Shown here: piece after piece, positions 1-11,987 of the stretch
Position numbering within the stretch: position 1 is the first letter of the stretch
How the letters are laid out: each line of letters opens with the position of its first letter
Program-made: the position numbers and the translations under genes
Notes under the pieces: generated by a model
What the model saw: only the letters and a program-made list of their open reading frames with translations
Databases searched by the model: none
What the model was told of the DNA's origin: nothing
Origin: Lepidurus packardi
Taxonomy: Eukaryota > Arthropoda > Branchiopoda > Notostraca > Triopsidae
Reading direction: 5' to 3'
DNA: 64,000 bases
NCBI GenBank assembly: GCA_023053545.1
Contig: JAKZAN010000002.1
Coordinates: forward strand, 8,986,790-9,050,789

Positions 1-2891
1 AATAACTGGCGTGCTGATTGCACAACCAAAACCTCTAAGGAATTTATCGTCAATCTAAATTGAAACGGGAAGGGAAACTCAACAATAGTGGATGCTATAA
101 GTTAGTGGCTTCTTAAGGTCAGTGCGCTTCAGGTGATAAGGAAACTACTGAATATGCATCGAGCGCTTCGGTGTGGACGTTAGCTGGTACGTTTGTTAAA
201 CAAAAATTTCGTTGTAATTATCCAGAAATAAACAACCGGCCCTCTCTGCCACGGCTTTACTGAGTTACTGCTCTATTGACCGATCTGCTGTCGCAGATCC
301 ACTTTCTCCAGTTACTCCGTTGAATAAACTTGCATATTTGTTTTTTTCAAATAGTGAAAATTAAAGAATACTGTTCACTTCATTCTGTATATTATTGGAG
401 CAGACTTACACTAGCTCCACTAGCATTCTTTATGAAGATTGTTGCACACTCGAGATCTCCTCTGAAGTCGTAAATGTGGTTCTTGACCCATCTGAAAGCT
501 TCGATTTGTAAGAACAAACCCGCATTTACGGATATTTCGTAAGTTTGGAGAATCTTTAAGCCTGTCGTACTAAAAGAATGGTTGAGTCAACATCACATTG
601 ACGGGCAATCAGTATTACCTCAGGGTCCCAAGCGATCCTGAACAACGACCAAGCACGGCAACCTTATCCATAAACTTTAAAGAGGTGTAAAGTTGCGCAC
701 TTCAAATGGCAAAGGCTCCTCCATGGGTTTAAAAAATCAAGATTGGCAGATTCGGATGCAAGTCTGTTGTAGGTCATTACAAGGTCGCTGAACTTTATTA
801 TCATCAGCTAATGTTTGGATTTTCTTGTTAGGATTATATTATGTTATGATCGAGTTATTCTTAGTTTGGGTTTGAAATGTTCAGAAGCAATCAGTCCTCT
901 TTGCTTTTTACTTGGTTTTGCCCTCAGTCGCTTCAGGTGATTTAATTTTAGTGTAGAGTTCCTATTCCCTTGTGGAAATTGCGGGCTGTGGATCGTTTCA
1001 TACTTATAGGTGCCGTTTTATTCTGATCAAGCTCCCCAATAGGTTCTCATGCTGAAACAAAAAGGCCAGCATTATCTGAAAAAAATCAAGCAAAAAAAAT
1101 AAATAAATAAAAACTTCCACACAAAGATAAGATATTCCAGTATAAATGTCATATTGAATTTGAAGCTCGTTAGTGCAAAGATCTTTCTGATATATGAAAT
1201 ATGACATATGACATAATGCCCATGACATAAGATATATGACATAATGACATAACATAATGACATAATGACCCATGTGAACAAATACGCATAGCAGGACTTA
1301 GTCTTTTGATCCTATGTTCGGAATTTAGGTTCAAAAAATACCAGAAATCCCAAGTTCGATTAGCATCACATAACTAGCTTAATTACGTAATATTAATTGC
1401 TTTTTAAACTTTTCAAGCAAGTTGCCTTACAAATAACACAGTTGGTTTTTATGGTAAAGTCCCAGCATCGTAATCACCCAAGGCTAACGAAGCCAACGCC
1501 AAATATTATATGCTAAACGAAGCTAAAATTGCGGCATGCTTTGCTAGGAAACCATCATCATGAAAGACCAAAATGTAAAAATAAAACCGTGTTGCCCCTT
1601 CCCTTGTCTGCAGATAATAAAGTAGCTTGTCCGTGCTATATAGCAAATGGCTCTGCGGGAAATAATTAACAATACAGCAACTGGTGTAACTGACGTCACC
1701 AGCTTTTCGTTTTGCTTTTAATTTTAATTTCGTATCCTGTACTTTTAGGTGCATCCAAACTGTATTGTGTAGTTCTAGGCACAGCCTCTTTTCTAAATTA
1801 AAACTTTTTTGATAAGGGAATTTGGTTTCTTCACTGAAGAATTATGTTTCTGTCTTCTGTCTATCACTTTCAGGGGTGTAATTTCCTCTGACATGTGATG
1901 CGTGTTTTTTACATTGTGCCTCTCATCCTAACTGACAATGACTCTAATGGGCCGTTTCGACTGAAAAAAGGTAAGGAATTTGCTGTGCTTGGTGGATTCC
2001 AAAGTTAACTTTTATTTTTTTAAGAAAAAAAACGTAAAATCTTCCAAGTAGCATATTTACATATTGAAATTTTTTCGTTATTGCGTACAGGATAGAAATT
2101 GGCGGTCGCTGCGGAGCTTGATAAAAATGCAACCATTTTTGGTTTGGAGTGTTTTACGAGCAGGTTCGTCGCAGGAGGTTCACTTGAGTTGTACAACAGC
2201 GAGCGTGAAATATTGGACGACCTATGTTTCAACCAAAGGTCACGGCCAGGGTCCCTTTGGTATTGCTGCTTGTTGAACAGGAATCCTCCTAAAGCAGAGG
2301 AAAAGAGAAGAGCTCATTTGCATCGCTTGACCCTGTGCTTTTGCCCACGTGATGTATAGTTTCTTATTTTATAAATACTAATAAAACAAGAAATTAATGC
2401 TGCCCATCCATGGTGCAAGCAAAGTATAATAGGGTTGAACGACCCCCTCTCCTTATAACCCCTCCCTCCTTTTACCCCCTCCTTTTCCCTACCTTAACAG
2501 TCGTTAAGGAAGTCTTTAACAGGTAAAGAAAAGCGTAGGTTCTATCGAGTCATTAAAAGGATTTTTGGTAGTTTTAGAACTTTAATTTCATTGTTACAAG
2601 TAAAGAAAAAAGATTATGTTTAGGTTCCATCGACTCGTATTTTTGGTCAAGCCAAAAGTCAGGGCGCCAATTGGTTGCATAAAATGCACCGCGTGATAGC
2701 TCGTAATGTACCATACCCACAACCAGGTGCTTTTTTTACAACCGAAATTAATGGCCCTGCTTGCAGAGTTAATAGCCACGCATGTTAACATGTTACAGCT
2801 CAGGCTCCAAACGTATCCAACGAAGATTCCTCGTTTATGCAATTGACGGTTAGTCTTCCACAAGCTTGCTCTTGGAGGGTCCACCGCCTCC
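1..2891. other. Intergenic region left of the lipocalin gene
   Basis: No coding region is supported here: the open frames are short, lack recognisable domains and do not join into a gene. The stretch holds an ATGACATA-type tandem repeat (about 1201-1269), a CRE-like palindrome TGACGTCA at 1691-1698, one octamer ATTTGCAT near 2316 and a C/T-rich tract at about 2442-2494. The last hundred bases lead into the lipocalin promoter. Confidence 0.5.
1201..1269. repeat. Short tandem repeat, ATGACATA-like unit
   Basis: ATGACATA and close variants (ATGACATAATG, ATGACATAAG) recur about eight times in roughly 70 bases. It is an imperfect microsatellite, and its in-frame reading explains the low-complexity open frames on the minus strand. 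No function is inferred. Confidence 0.75.
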
Positions 2892-2929
2892 TATAAAAGC
2901 GACCACTAGCAAGCTCAAGAAGCTCATTC
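2892..2929 (+). promoter_or_regulatory. TATA-box core promoter of the lipocalin gene
   Basis: TATAAAA lies at 2892-2898. About 31 bases downstream is TCATTC (2924-2929), close to the arthropod initiator TCAKTY. This spacing is the classic TATA-to-start distance and predicts a 5' UTR of about 70 bases before the ATG at 2998. Confidence 0.65.
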
Positions 2930-2997
2930 AGATTTAGCACACGCAGCAGGTTTAACGCACCAAGAACGAACGCACGAGCCAGTCATTTTTAGCAAAA

Positions 2998-3939
2998 ATG
3001 GTTATTACTAGTGACTATAAACTTCGGGTTGCTTTGACCCTTGCAATTTTGGCCATAATCGCACAAAGTGTTGAAAGTCAAGTGCTTCTGCCTGGATCTT
3101 GCCCCGTTTATCCCACACAGACCAGATTTAATCCTGGAGCCGTAAGATTTATTAATTGTCTTAAATTAAATTACTTAAACCTTATAATTTGATTCCTGTT
3201 TTACTCCTTTTATACCAATTATGTGTTTAAAATAATTATAAACAATTTTCAGAAGGTTTTTATTTCACCTTTTTGTTAAGTGTGTTATCCTTCGTTGGAT
3301 TTAGTTTATTTCGGGAACTTGGTACGAAGCTCTCCGATATCCTTCACCGTTTGAGGAATCGAGCCGATGCTCCTCGATTGACATCAAGCCTTCCGCAGCT
3401 GGCTACTTGCGTTTTACTTTCAAGGGAGTTAACAGGAACGATCAAAGTTTGATTAACGTTCCCGGCAAAGGATATTTTGCCCAAGGAGAATTGAGCAAGT
3501 TGTACCTTAATCTACCGATTGCCAGTTGGAACCGTAAGTTGGATCCATTTCTTCGTATTATTTGAAGTTACATTTTCTGTTCCAAAAGGGACTTCCGTCG
3601 GTGTCCACTTTTGGATTTTGGCCACCGACTACCAGAATTATGCTGTGGCCTGGAGTTGCGATGATCTCTGTGATGGTCTCCATCGAGGTTCGCATAACTT
3701 CTAATGTTTGGGAAAAGTTGATTTACAGTCCATTACAACTTGTAGAACAAGCTTGGGTCTTGAGTCGTCAAAGAATTATGCAGGACAGCACATTGGCTCA
3801 GATCTACGACCAATTCGTCGTGAATGGACCCTTGAAAGAAGAAAGCTTGCTAAAGGTGGATCAAACGAAGTGTGATGCTCCCCTATTTGTGAAATTAGCA
3901 TTGGCAGATTTGAATGACATTACTTTGGAAAAGAAGTAA
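2998..3939 (+). CDS. Secreted lipocalin, apolipoprotein D / Lazarillo-like
   Basis: Extracellular carrier of a small hydrophobic ligand, by family. Exons 2998-3141, 3305-3533, 3589-3687 and 3752-3939 join in frame into 219 residues, a normal length. Residues 1-27 are a signal peptide (hydrophobic core VALTLAILAIIA), followed by a GSCP motif typical of the mature N-terminus. The three lipocalin conserved regions are visible: GTWYE at 52-56, TDYQNYA at 137-143 and AWVLSRQR at 158-165. Cysteines in GSCP, SSRC, WSC and TKCDAP can form the usual disulfides; an extra CDDLC follows the second region. The start is the first ATG after the TATA box. The third donor (G|GTTCGC) is weak but gives the only good join. 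It runs tail-to-tail with the next gene, whose stop is about 140 bases away. Ligand unknown. Confidence 0.88.
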
Positions 3940-4034
3940 AAAGATTATTTACGGATAATATGAAGATACAATTTCATTATTTTAAAGGAGCCATTTTGCG
4001 ATTAAGCGTTAAATGTTAGCTTACGACCAGTATA

Positions 4035-4040
4035 TTTATT
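4035..4040 (-). other. Poly(A) signal of the sulfotransferase-like gene
   Basis: AATAAA on the minus strand, about 36 bases past the stop codon at 4076. It lies in the short gap between two convergent genes, so the two 3' ends probably abut or overlap. Confidence 0.5.
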
Positions 4041-4075
4041 CTTCAAACTATGCTCATGACAACCCTGATTGGTTA

Positions 4076-5783
4076 TTAATTCACACCTGGAGCTTTGGCG
4101 CTTAAGCTACTCGTATATTCCTGTAATAAATTGCTTCGCGACGACTCGTAGAATTCCATTTCCGACTTGAAATTTTCTTGCAGTTGGGACCGTGACTTTG
4201 GGTTAATATCGTGAAGGTGGGGTGGAATACGTGCAATTTCTTTAGCAGCGGCAAGTTTGTCACGGTAAATCTTGGTTATGCCGCTGAAAAAGGTCGGGAT
4301 TTTGGCTTCTAATAAAGCTAATGTCTCTTCCAAGTTTTCCCAAGTACCAACCACTGTATAGCTGTTCTTCGCCACGTCCTGTGCAGACTTTAAATTCGCT
4401 AAACTTCCCAGAATACTGTTGAATTTTAATATACATTAATGCCAAAGTCATTTTAAAATTAAATTCATTCGATAACAAACAATTATATTATACTTGCATG
4501 TTTTATCTCTACAAAAACTCGGTATAATTGCATCGGATCTTCGTGGTCGCCAATCCGGGCCTATCGCGTTTGCATCCAAGGAGAATTTCTTGTATCCGCA
4601 TTCAAAACTGTAGCTAGCCAAACATTCTTCCAATGTCTGGAAAATTCGAATATTGATGAGAAAAATTAAAAGTATTTCTTAATTTTTTTTTCTTACTTGG
4701 TTCCACCAGTAGTTATTAGGTATTCCCAAGTTTCTAGTTCCACTGTACTCTTTCATTTCGTGCCGGTCTTGGAAAAATTGACGTAATTTACGTTCAACAG
4801 GGTTGCAAACAATGGCGACATAAATAGGGATCTTTTTCTTGTACCTGTACAGTAGCGAAAGCTTGAAGCTGCGAGTAGTATTAATCATATTATCTTACTT
4901 GGAGAAGTCAATGAAGGAATGTTCGTGCACATAAACTAGTTTGAACGGTACGTGAGTTATGACTTCGGCAACCATTAGTTCATCCCCACGAGTCAGGATC
5001 CTATAGTAGTATAACCGGTTTGCATTTATCGGTGTTGTATCTTTTTAGTACTTGAAGTAACGATTGCGACCCCGTAGAAACAAGAAATGGTGTCGATTAC
5101 CCAACTCGTGCAGCGCTTCTTCCAACACCTCGCTTGAATTAGAACAATGGGAGATTGACGTCCATATTAATTTGTATTCATTTGAGTTGGGTGGGAAGGT
5201 TGGTCCTATGGTTTCTATCAACCGTAAATTTGCAAAATAATAATTTATTTGTTTTATTTATCTAATTACGCTGAAACTGAGTACTTGTAGGAGTAATTCT
5301 GCTAGGATACAGTGAAAAATCGCGTTGAGCATTCGTTGTTAGCAGTGCATGGGGATTTATGTTATAGTGCTCGCTTCTATAAAGGAGTAAGTTCCGAAGA
5401 TGGTTTCCCATGTATCGAATGGTCTGACTAGTCCTTTTCGTAAAACTTTTGTCGTTAAATTGTACCTCTAACTTATTCGTTTCGAAATAGTAGTCTATAA
5501 ATTTAGTAAGGACAGTTTCTTCGTAGTTATACTGGTATTTAGAGTTCAGTTCTATCGGATCTTCAACGATGTATCCAGTTTTTATGGGCCGGTATAGGAA
5601 CGGGTCTAGATTTATAGGAAAAGGTCTCTGGAAGAAATTTATGTACTTGGGTTCGTTTTCTCCTTCCAAGTAGTGTTCGATACTGTACATAATGTATAAG
5701 ATTGCGGAAAAGCAAAACCAGAATGTACACCACTGACGCAGGCTTTTGTTCACATGTCCGTAGGTTTGGTTAATGCAACTCAT
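4076..5783 (-). CDS. Heparan sulfate 2-O-sulfotransferase-like protein, cofactor site degenerate
   Basis: Type II Golgi membrane protein of the HS2ST/pipe family, whose members move sulfate from PAPS to uronic acid in glycosaminoglycans. Minus-strand exons 5783-5270, 5214-5052, 5000-4899, 4868-4697, 4636-4494 and 4415-4076 join in frame into 477 residues, longer than the usual ~350-400. A membrane anchor lies near residues 17-36 (WCTFWFCFSAILYIMYSI). The family core follows: VHEHSFIDF (250-258, matching the YHGHxSxLDF catalytic-histidine motif), IPIYVAIV, NPVERK, LEECL, a C-x5-C pair, and VVGTWENLEETLALLE near the C-terminus. However, the PAPS 5'-phosphosulfate loop (family VPKxGST) reads ISHCSNSS (192-199), and the 3'-phosphate motif IRDPxERLxS reads VCNPVERKLR. 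Both HxH histidines are kept. It may be inactive or very divergent. Confidence 0.8.
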
Positions 5784-6512
5784 TATGATTATTATACGTC
5801 ACTTTTATTATACTGCACAACTTGCTAGCATACTTGCGTTACGCCCTTACTTGGGTTATAAGAATGTTGTAAAATTCAAGATTGATTCATTAACTCACTT
5901 CTATGTATTGCAAGATTGGCTACTCTGAAATGGTATGATATTACACTTCGTAGGCTTTTAGAGGCATGTACTTCGTGCGTTTGCGGTGGTTACCTGGAGG
6001 CGAGTGTCCTTGGTTTATACGGTTTCCGCTTTGCCAGCATACCAGGTTATTTACCTTGATTCCTTCCACTTCTAATAGACAGTAAGCACAAGAGCTATTG
6101 AGTTATGGTTTTTGCGGCTTAAGCCAGCGAAGCGGAATGAACCTTCAGTAGTTTCGCTAGCAACACACAAAAAGACTATTTATCGTGCTATTGTACACCC
6201 CTACAATTCCCAAAAATTTATTCGGCTTCATTTTGCAGGACCTTGATATGTGTAAGATATATTTTTCATGTTGGATTTTCGGTTATATCCGTATTTCCTT
6301 ATGAACCCAAGTAGCAAAGAATGATGTATGATAATTGCAAAATTAATAATAGATTTTAAAAATATTTAAAAAGCCCGGGTGATCTACACACGAAAACCGG
6401 TGGCGCTGGCGTTTTGTTTTGCTGTTAAAGCGTGGCTGTAGTAATTTTGCCGGTAGCTTTTGCGTTTTGTGACACGAACTATTTAGTATTTGATATTTCC
6501 AGCTGCTAGAAA
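5784..6512. promoter_or_regulatory. Shared upstream region between divergent genes
   Basis: About 730 bases separate the start codons of the sulfotransferase-like gene (-) and pICln (+). No TATA box stands out next to either ATG. It must contain both 5' UTRs and promoters, possibly a bidirectional one. No coding frame is supported. Confidence 0.45.
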
Positions 6513-7320
6513 ATGGTAGTTTTGATGGCATTTCAAGCCCCTCAAGATGGTGTCAAGCACAGACAACCAGATACCACTGCTTTCATTGGAAATAAAGCAA
6601 TGGGAAAAGGATCTCTTTACATTGCAGAAAAGTATGATATTCGCAATGTATTTAGTTATTTATATTTGGATAATAATTCGTTGGTAAATAGTCGTGTGTT
6701 ATGGGTTGATGATACCACTGGACAAGGATTCTCGTTAGATTACCCCAACATTGCCTTACATGCAGTATCGAGAGATCCTGCGGCATTTGCACATGATTGC
6801 TTGTACCTCATGCTAGACATAAAGCTTGACGAGACAGGTTTGTTTGCTCAAATACTTATTATTGGCTGCTACAGGTGTTATAGCTTTTATGTTTAGATAA
6901 ATCCGATAAAGAAGATAGTGATGAAGATGAAGGATCTGAATCCCAAATGACAGAAGTACGTTTCGTCCCGGATGATAAAGGAGTTATTGATGCAATGTAC
7001 AACGCCATGACGACATGCCAAGCTATGCATCCTGATCCTAACGACTCATTATCAGACGGTAATTTGAGCTCTCAAAACTTACATTAAAACTTCAGTTCCC
7101 AAATTCAAATTTGCCTTTGTGTATGGAAATAGATGGCGGTTTCGAAGATGCTCAAGAAGGCGACGAAGACGAGGAAGAAGGTATAATTAAACAAAATAAA
7201 TCTTTCTTTAAACTTATTTTAATAAAAAAGAAATGTAAAGGAGAGAATGGCGAAGATTACCCGGGGGACACAGATGCTATGGAAGTAGGACAGTTCGAAG
7301 ATGCAGAACCTGATCATTAG
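6513..7320 (+). CDS. icln: pICln, methylosome subunit and snRNP assembly chaperone
   Basis: pICln (CLNS1A) has a PH-like fold, binds Sm proteins in the cytosol with the PRMT5 methylosome and delivers them to the SMN complex. Exons 6513-6631, 6692-6837, 6897-7058, 7133-7180 and 7241-7320 join in frame into 184 residues, shorter than the ~235 of vertebrates. Conserved stretches in order are HRQPDT, GKGSLYIAE, VLWVDDTTGQGFSLDYP, IALHAVSRD, LYLMLDIKL, an acidic segment (DSDEDEGSE), RFVPDDK, MYNAM, CQAMHPDP, a second acidic segment and the terminal GQFEDAEPDH, very like the vertebrate end. The first intron (6632-6691) is 60 nt with no in-frame stop, so its retention would stay in frame. The acceptors of exons 4 and 5 were chosen because nearer AGs break the frame. 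ATG at 6513 gives a family-like N-terminus; ATG at 6525 is an alternative. Confidence 0.92.
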
Positions 7321-8973
7321 CATTCCTTGCCATACATTTACATTGGATAATACATTGATTATAAAAAGTAGTGTGAGTAGGTTTTTAATGATTCCTTTTT
7401 TGAAGAACAACGTGCTTGATACTACCTTATTCAACTGCAGATAAGTCTTGACAGAATGAAGGGTCGTCAGAACCACTTTTTTTGGGTACTTGTTTCATAG
7501 TTGTGAAGTTTTGAGGCCCTTCAGTCTTTCATACACCCGGATATCCTGGAACGTTCTGTTTTCCATGTGAGTCGTAGCAAGCTTAGCATAAATCTAAAGC
7601 TCAGCAGCAGCAGCCGTGAACGGTCTCACTATGTCATTAACACTATATTTTTATTTTCTTTAAAAAGATGTTAGTAAGTACCCCGTATTAAAAAGCAATC
7701 CAACTTTTCCCTCGATATTTTTTTTTCTTCATTTTTCATATCTTTTCTTCCCTACCGTATCAAGTAGCAAAAAAAAGTCGTGTCCTTTTCTTTGTAACTT
7801 CTTTGTTTGGGTATTTTCGTGCCAAAAGGGTTGTCGTTTAGTTTGGGAATTCCACCACAACCGATTGAAGCTATCAGTTCATTGTCTTAGCATACGGCTA
7901 CGTTTAAACTAGTACTAAAACACGCTGTTCCAGTTATTCAAATGAAGCTGAGGTACTTCCCCTTGATCTAGTTTTCGGTGCGTAGATTAGACAGGATCTT
8001 TTTTTTCGTCTAGTCATTTACCATTTTACTTGCACGTGCAGTCAAACAATTGCCGAACTTAGTTCGCTTCAAAAGTAGCTTCATCACAAAACCAGTTCCG
8101 TTTCTTTCCCTAGTTAAAAGAAAAAATATTCTAAGATCCCTGACAACGACTGTTATTGGAAGCCAGAAAAAAGCACTCCGGGATCGGGATGAGGTATACT
8201 ATTATGACGTCAGGGATGCCCAAGAACTTATCCGTAAGGCAGCGTCATCACACCGCTAAGCGACGTCCCATATAGACCACCTTGATCCTTGTTCGTCTAC
8301 TCATTTGAATCAGTGGTTTGGGCCGGAAACGTTTACATTCTCAGTGTCTCCCTTTCCCTGGCACTATTCTGTTACAGCTCAAGTGTGATTTCATACACCC
8401 TTGTTCGCTCTGCCCCCGTAATATTCGCTGAACACTCCCTTGTCTCCTACGGTTCATTTACATATTTCGCATATTTTTAGAATTACGTGACCGTGTTTTA
8501 TGCTCCCGGACACCAGAGAAAGTTCTTTAACCGTGTGCGGGCGCTAGTATAGAAAGCTTTAAAAGGGTTTTTATCATCTAGCACTTTGAATTCAAAAGCT
8601 TTTGTGGTTTGATCCTGAGCGGAGAAAGCTCTTCCTTGTTAGTTCCAGCCAAAAAAGTAATCCCGTGCGATTTCACTCTTAAAACGTCCGTGTCCCGAGT
8701 TGCCAAGTTACAAGTCGATGTGTAAAGCTGAGTAGTGCATATATCCTGTGGTGAAAGAAGGAGACAAGATATTGAGCACTTGGAATCTGAATACAAGCAA
8801 TTTTGAGAATTGACGAAACCGGATCCGCGTAATTGGCACTACGCATTGTGTTACACGTGGTGAGAATGCGACTGCTTTAGTTGACTTGGTCACTGTCCCG
8901 TATGATAGTAATCCATGTCAGAAGCTTCTCTTAATTCTTTTGACTGTGAATTGTGAAGAAACCAAACTGAATC
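7321..8973. other. Intergenic region between pICln and the chitin-binding protein
   Basis: Holds the pICln 3' UTR and the upstream region of the next gene. Open frames here (for example 8050-8259) have no recognisable domain or splice context. A TGACGTCA palindrome lies at 8205-8212. No TATA box was found at a suitable distance from the ATG at 8974. Confidence 0.4.
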
Positions 8974-11256
8974 ATGGCGGCTACATCGTTTAGTTTAAGC
9001 ACTTTGATCTTCATTTCGGGTAAGTTAAAGTTTCCAACAATTCAGTGCAATATTATTGTAATTTTAGTATTATTAATAGTTATATTATTATCTATTATGT
9101 TATTCTTACCATTATTCTTACTATTATTATGGCTTTCGTAACAAGAAATAGAAGCCGGTATGGTACAAAAGCATATCCTTGTTGTGCACGCGATTTAAAA
9201 GTATAACTACGGGAGTTTTGTGTGGAGATAGCAGAAAGCTTTGCATTTATGGACATGCAAATGGGAAGTCTTTGGAAAGCATTTTGAATACATAGCAAGA
9301 GTTGGACCAAGAGTGGCTTTTGGGAGATGGCATAGTACAAAGAAGGGATAATTGGTAGGGAAACTTTTTCGTTCGTGGTTTTCGGTTCCCCGTCCCACTA
9401 CTACATCACATCAGGGAATCCCGGATCTCACGAAAACCACTTACCAAACTTGCCACAGCAGCAGCCGTCTCTCTGGGCCCGGGCCACGGTGACTTTTCCT
9501 CCCTTAAAAACCTGCGATTTTAAAAGGCCCTCCTGCTTGAAAAAGCCTTCAGAAAGAGTCGTGCCCTAGCAGTTGTTTTTTATTAGTATATTTCCCTAGG
9601 TGCCCCTAAAAAAGATTTTACCAATTTTTAATGCATGACCAACAGTAGTTTCGAAAAAAACAAAATTTAAGTGCTATTTTTTATTTTTGTTTTAATTGTT
9701 TTGTTTTGGTTTTCCCGTCGATACGGATACGCAGACATACCGGAATGCCAAAGTATACAAGTTGTTGTCGAGCTCCTGAAGATCCGGCATTGCAACATGA
9801 TTCACGATTTTGCCCTTTAGCCATATACGTTTTTCTTTGGGGTTATCCTTACCTTACATGAGCCTCCTTATCACGAAAAGAATTTTTGGTCATGTTTAGG
9901 GATGTCATTTACTTTAATGACCCCATCTTATCTTGCCGGTGCCGCTCTCTTGATTTATTGCATTTTTTTACAGGGATCTTTGTGAGCCAGGTGGACACCA
10001 TGCCGCCTTGGAAATCGGAAGTTACTGGTAGTGGCAATGTGCTGGTATCGCCTCACAAAGCTGAATGTGAAATGAAACACGATGGGTATTACCCAGATTA
10101 TGAATCCGGGTGCCGGAGTTATTACTTCTGCTCGGGTGGCTTAAAGGCTACTTACGTGTGTGCCAACGGAGGTGTTTTCGATGGGACACGTTGTGTGAGT
10201 ACCAGTCAATATCAATGTCCCTTCATGTCCCGTGGCCAGCAGGATTGCATGGGTTTGTCCGCAGGTTACTATCACGATTTGTCCACGCAGTGCAGGAACT
10301 ACTTCTTCTGTCTCGGTGGCTTTAAGATGATAACGTTGACTTGCTCAGCAGGCCGACTCTTTGATGGCAAGAAGTGCGTGGATCCGGAATCCTATCTTTG
10401 TCCTTTGACGACACGCGAGGAGCCGTATTCACCGAATAAATTGCCCCTTAGTTATTCCTCTTTGACGTTAATGACCAACCCGAGTCATACACAAGCACGA
10501 GTGGGAGGAGGGAGCATCAGTAACCAACAAGAACAACAAGCGACTCAATCGCAGTCCACCCAAGAAGAAGCGGAGAAGGAAGAGAACAAAACGTACTCCA
10601 CCCAGTGTGAAACCAAATATGGGTTCTTTGTAGATAAAGGATCAGGATGCAAAAGCTATCATTTCTGTATTAACGGCGTCCGAACGAACCTAACCTGCAA
10701 TAGAGACATGGTGTTCAACGGACAGGTTTGTGTCGACAAGCAGTTTTATCACTGTCCGGAATCTGGCAGCGATTCTGTTCATCAGCTCCTTTCAGGTTCC
10801 GTTGACGAGCCGTCTGCGAACATTTCGGAGGCGGATATCGGAGAAGACTGTCGTAATAAATCCGATGGCGTGTATGTTAATCAAACTTCAGGATGCAAGA
10901 GTTATTTTTTATGCAATGCGGGACGTCAGGTCAGTTTCAATTGTCCCGATGGCACGTTGTTTGACGGTCATCGGTGCCTCCAAGCTAGTGAAGTTGTATG
11001 TTCTCCAATTGCACGGACAAAGTCCAAGAGCAACGATGTATGCTCAGGACTTTCGGATGGATTCTACGCTGATATAAAGAAAGAAGATTGTCAAAGTTAC
11101 GTTCATTGTAAAGAAGAAAGAAACGTGGGGGCAGGGTCGTGTCCGGACGGATTACATTTTTCGTCCACTGCACAACAATGTACGCCAGAAAGCAAATCGA
11201 GTTGCCGGAATGAATACTCGTCCAGTACGGAGGTTGGATTAACGCTTGTTGTATAG
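8974..11256 (+). CDS. Secreted protein with five peritrophin-A (CBM14) chitin-binding domains
   Basis: Predicted extracellular chitin binder of peritrophic matrix or cuticle. Exon 1 (8974-9019) encodes a signal peptide start (MAATSFSLSTLIFIS); after a 954-nt intron, exon 2 (9974-11256) carries the rest, 442 residues in all. Five CBM14 domains are spaced as the six-cysteine pattern C-(x)n-C-x5-C...C-(x)12-C-(x)n-C, at about residues 47-97, 107-158, 227-276, 308-358 and 372-426. Each has the GYY/GFF, CxxYxxC and LFDGxxC-type signature (for example CRSYYFC, CKSYHFC, VFDGTRC). Domains 2 and 3 are linked by a Q/E/S/T-rich spacer (about 160-226) likely to be flexible or glycosylated. Domain 5 is most diverged (CQSYVHC, long last loop). 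No catalytic domain and no membrane anchor is seen, so it is a binding rather than a chitin-modifying protein. Confidence 0.9.
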
Positions 11257-11604
11257 TTGGGAAAGAGAAAATCATTCACAATGTTGTTTTGTATAATTTA
11301 CACTTGCCTGTCTTACCTTCATGTGTTCTTTTAAAAAAATATTTATTTAGTAAACTAATAATTCTGACTAAGCAAGTCTGTCCAAGGACGAAAAGATTTG
11401 TATGTATTATCGCCACTTTGGTTTGAAACCGGAAGCTGCGCGAGAGTTAAGTTTGCCAATCCCTTCACAGAGAGCGCACAGAGCCAGTGTTGTATTTTTA
11501 TTATTTCTTGTAACAATGCCTAAAGTTTTGTAACTTTCACCCAACACATGCTCACCTGCAGATTCACCAAACCGCAACCGTATTTAAGTATTATTGTAAA
11601 TTAA

Positions 11605-11610
11605 AATAAA
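11605..11610 (+). other. Poly(A) signal, chitin-binding gene
   Basis: AATAAA about 350 bases past the stop codon at 11256, on the same strand. It is the first canonical hexamer seen downstream, giving a plausible 3' UTR length. Confidence 0.45.
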
Positions 11611-11987
11611 AGTGATTATGCCATCAACATGTTGTTTGCTACTTAACTTGAAAACTTGAAAGATGCAGGTAACTCAATTCCAAAATATTCCGTTCTGGGT
11701 TTGCATCAGTGCATTATTGCATTCCTTGTATTTACAACGAAAGAAATTTGAAGAATTAAATAAATTAACAGATTTCAGGGGTCAGAAGGAAGCTATAAAT
11801 GAAATAGGCTAGCGTTTGAATAACCGTAACAGACGCCCTGAACCAAACATTGTCACACCGGAAGAGCAACAATAGGCTTTGCCATATTTACAGTAAGACC
11901 ACCACATTTGTTCCTCAAGTTACGTTACGTGTTGTGTCGATTATTTTCATAAGGGCGAACTAGATCGGAGGTCGTGAGATAAGCATT

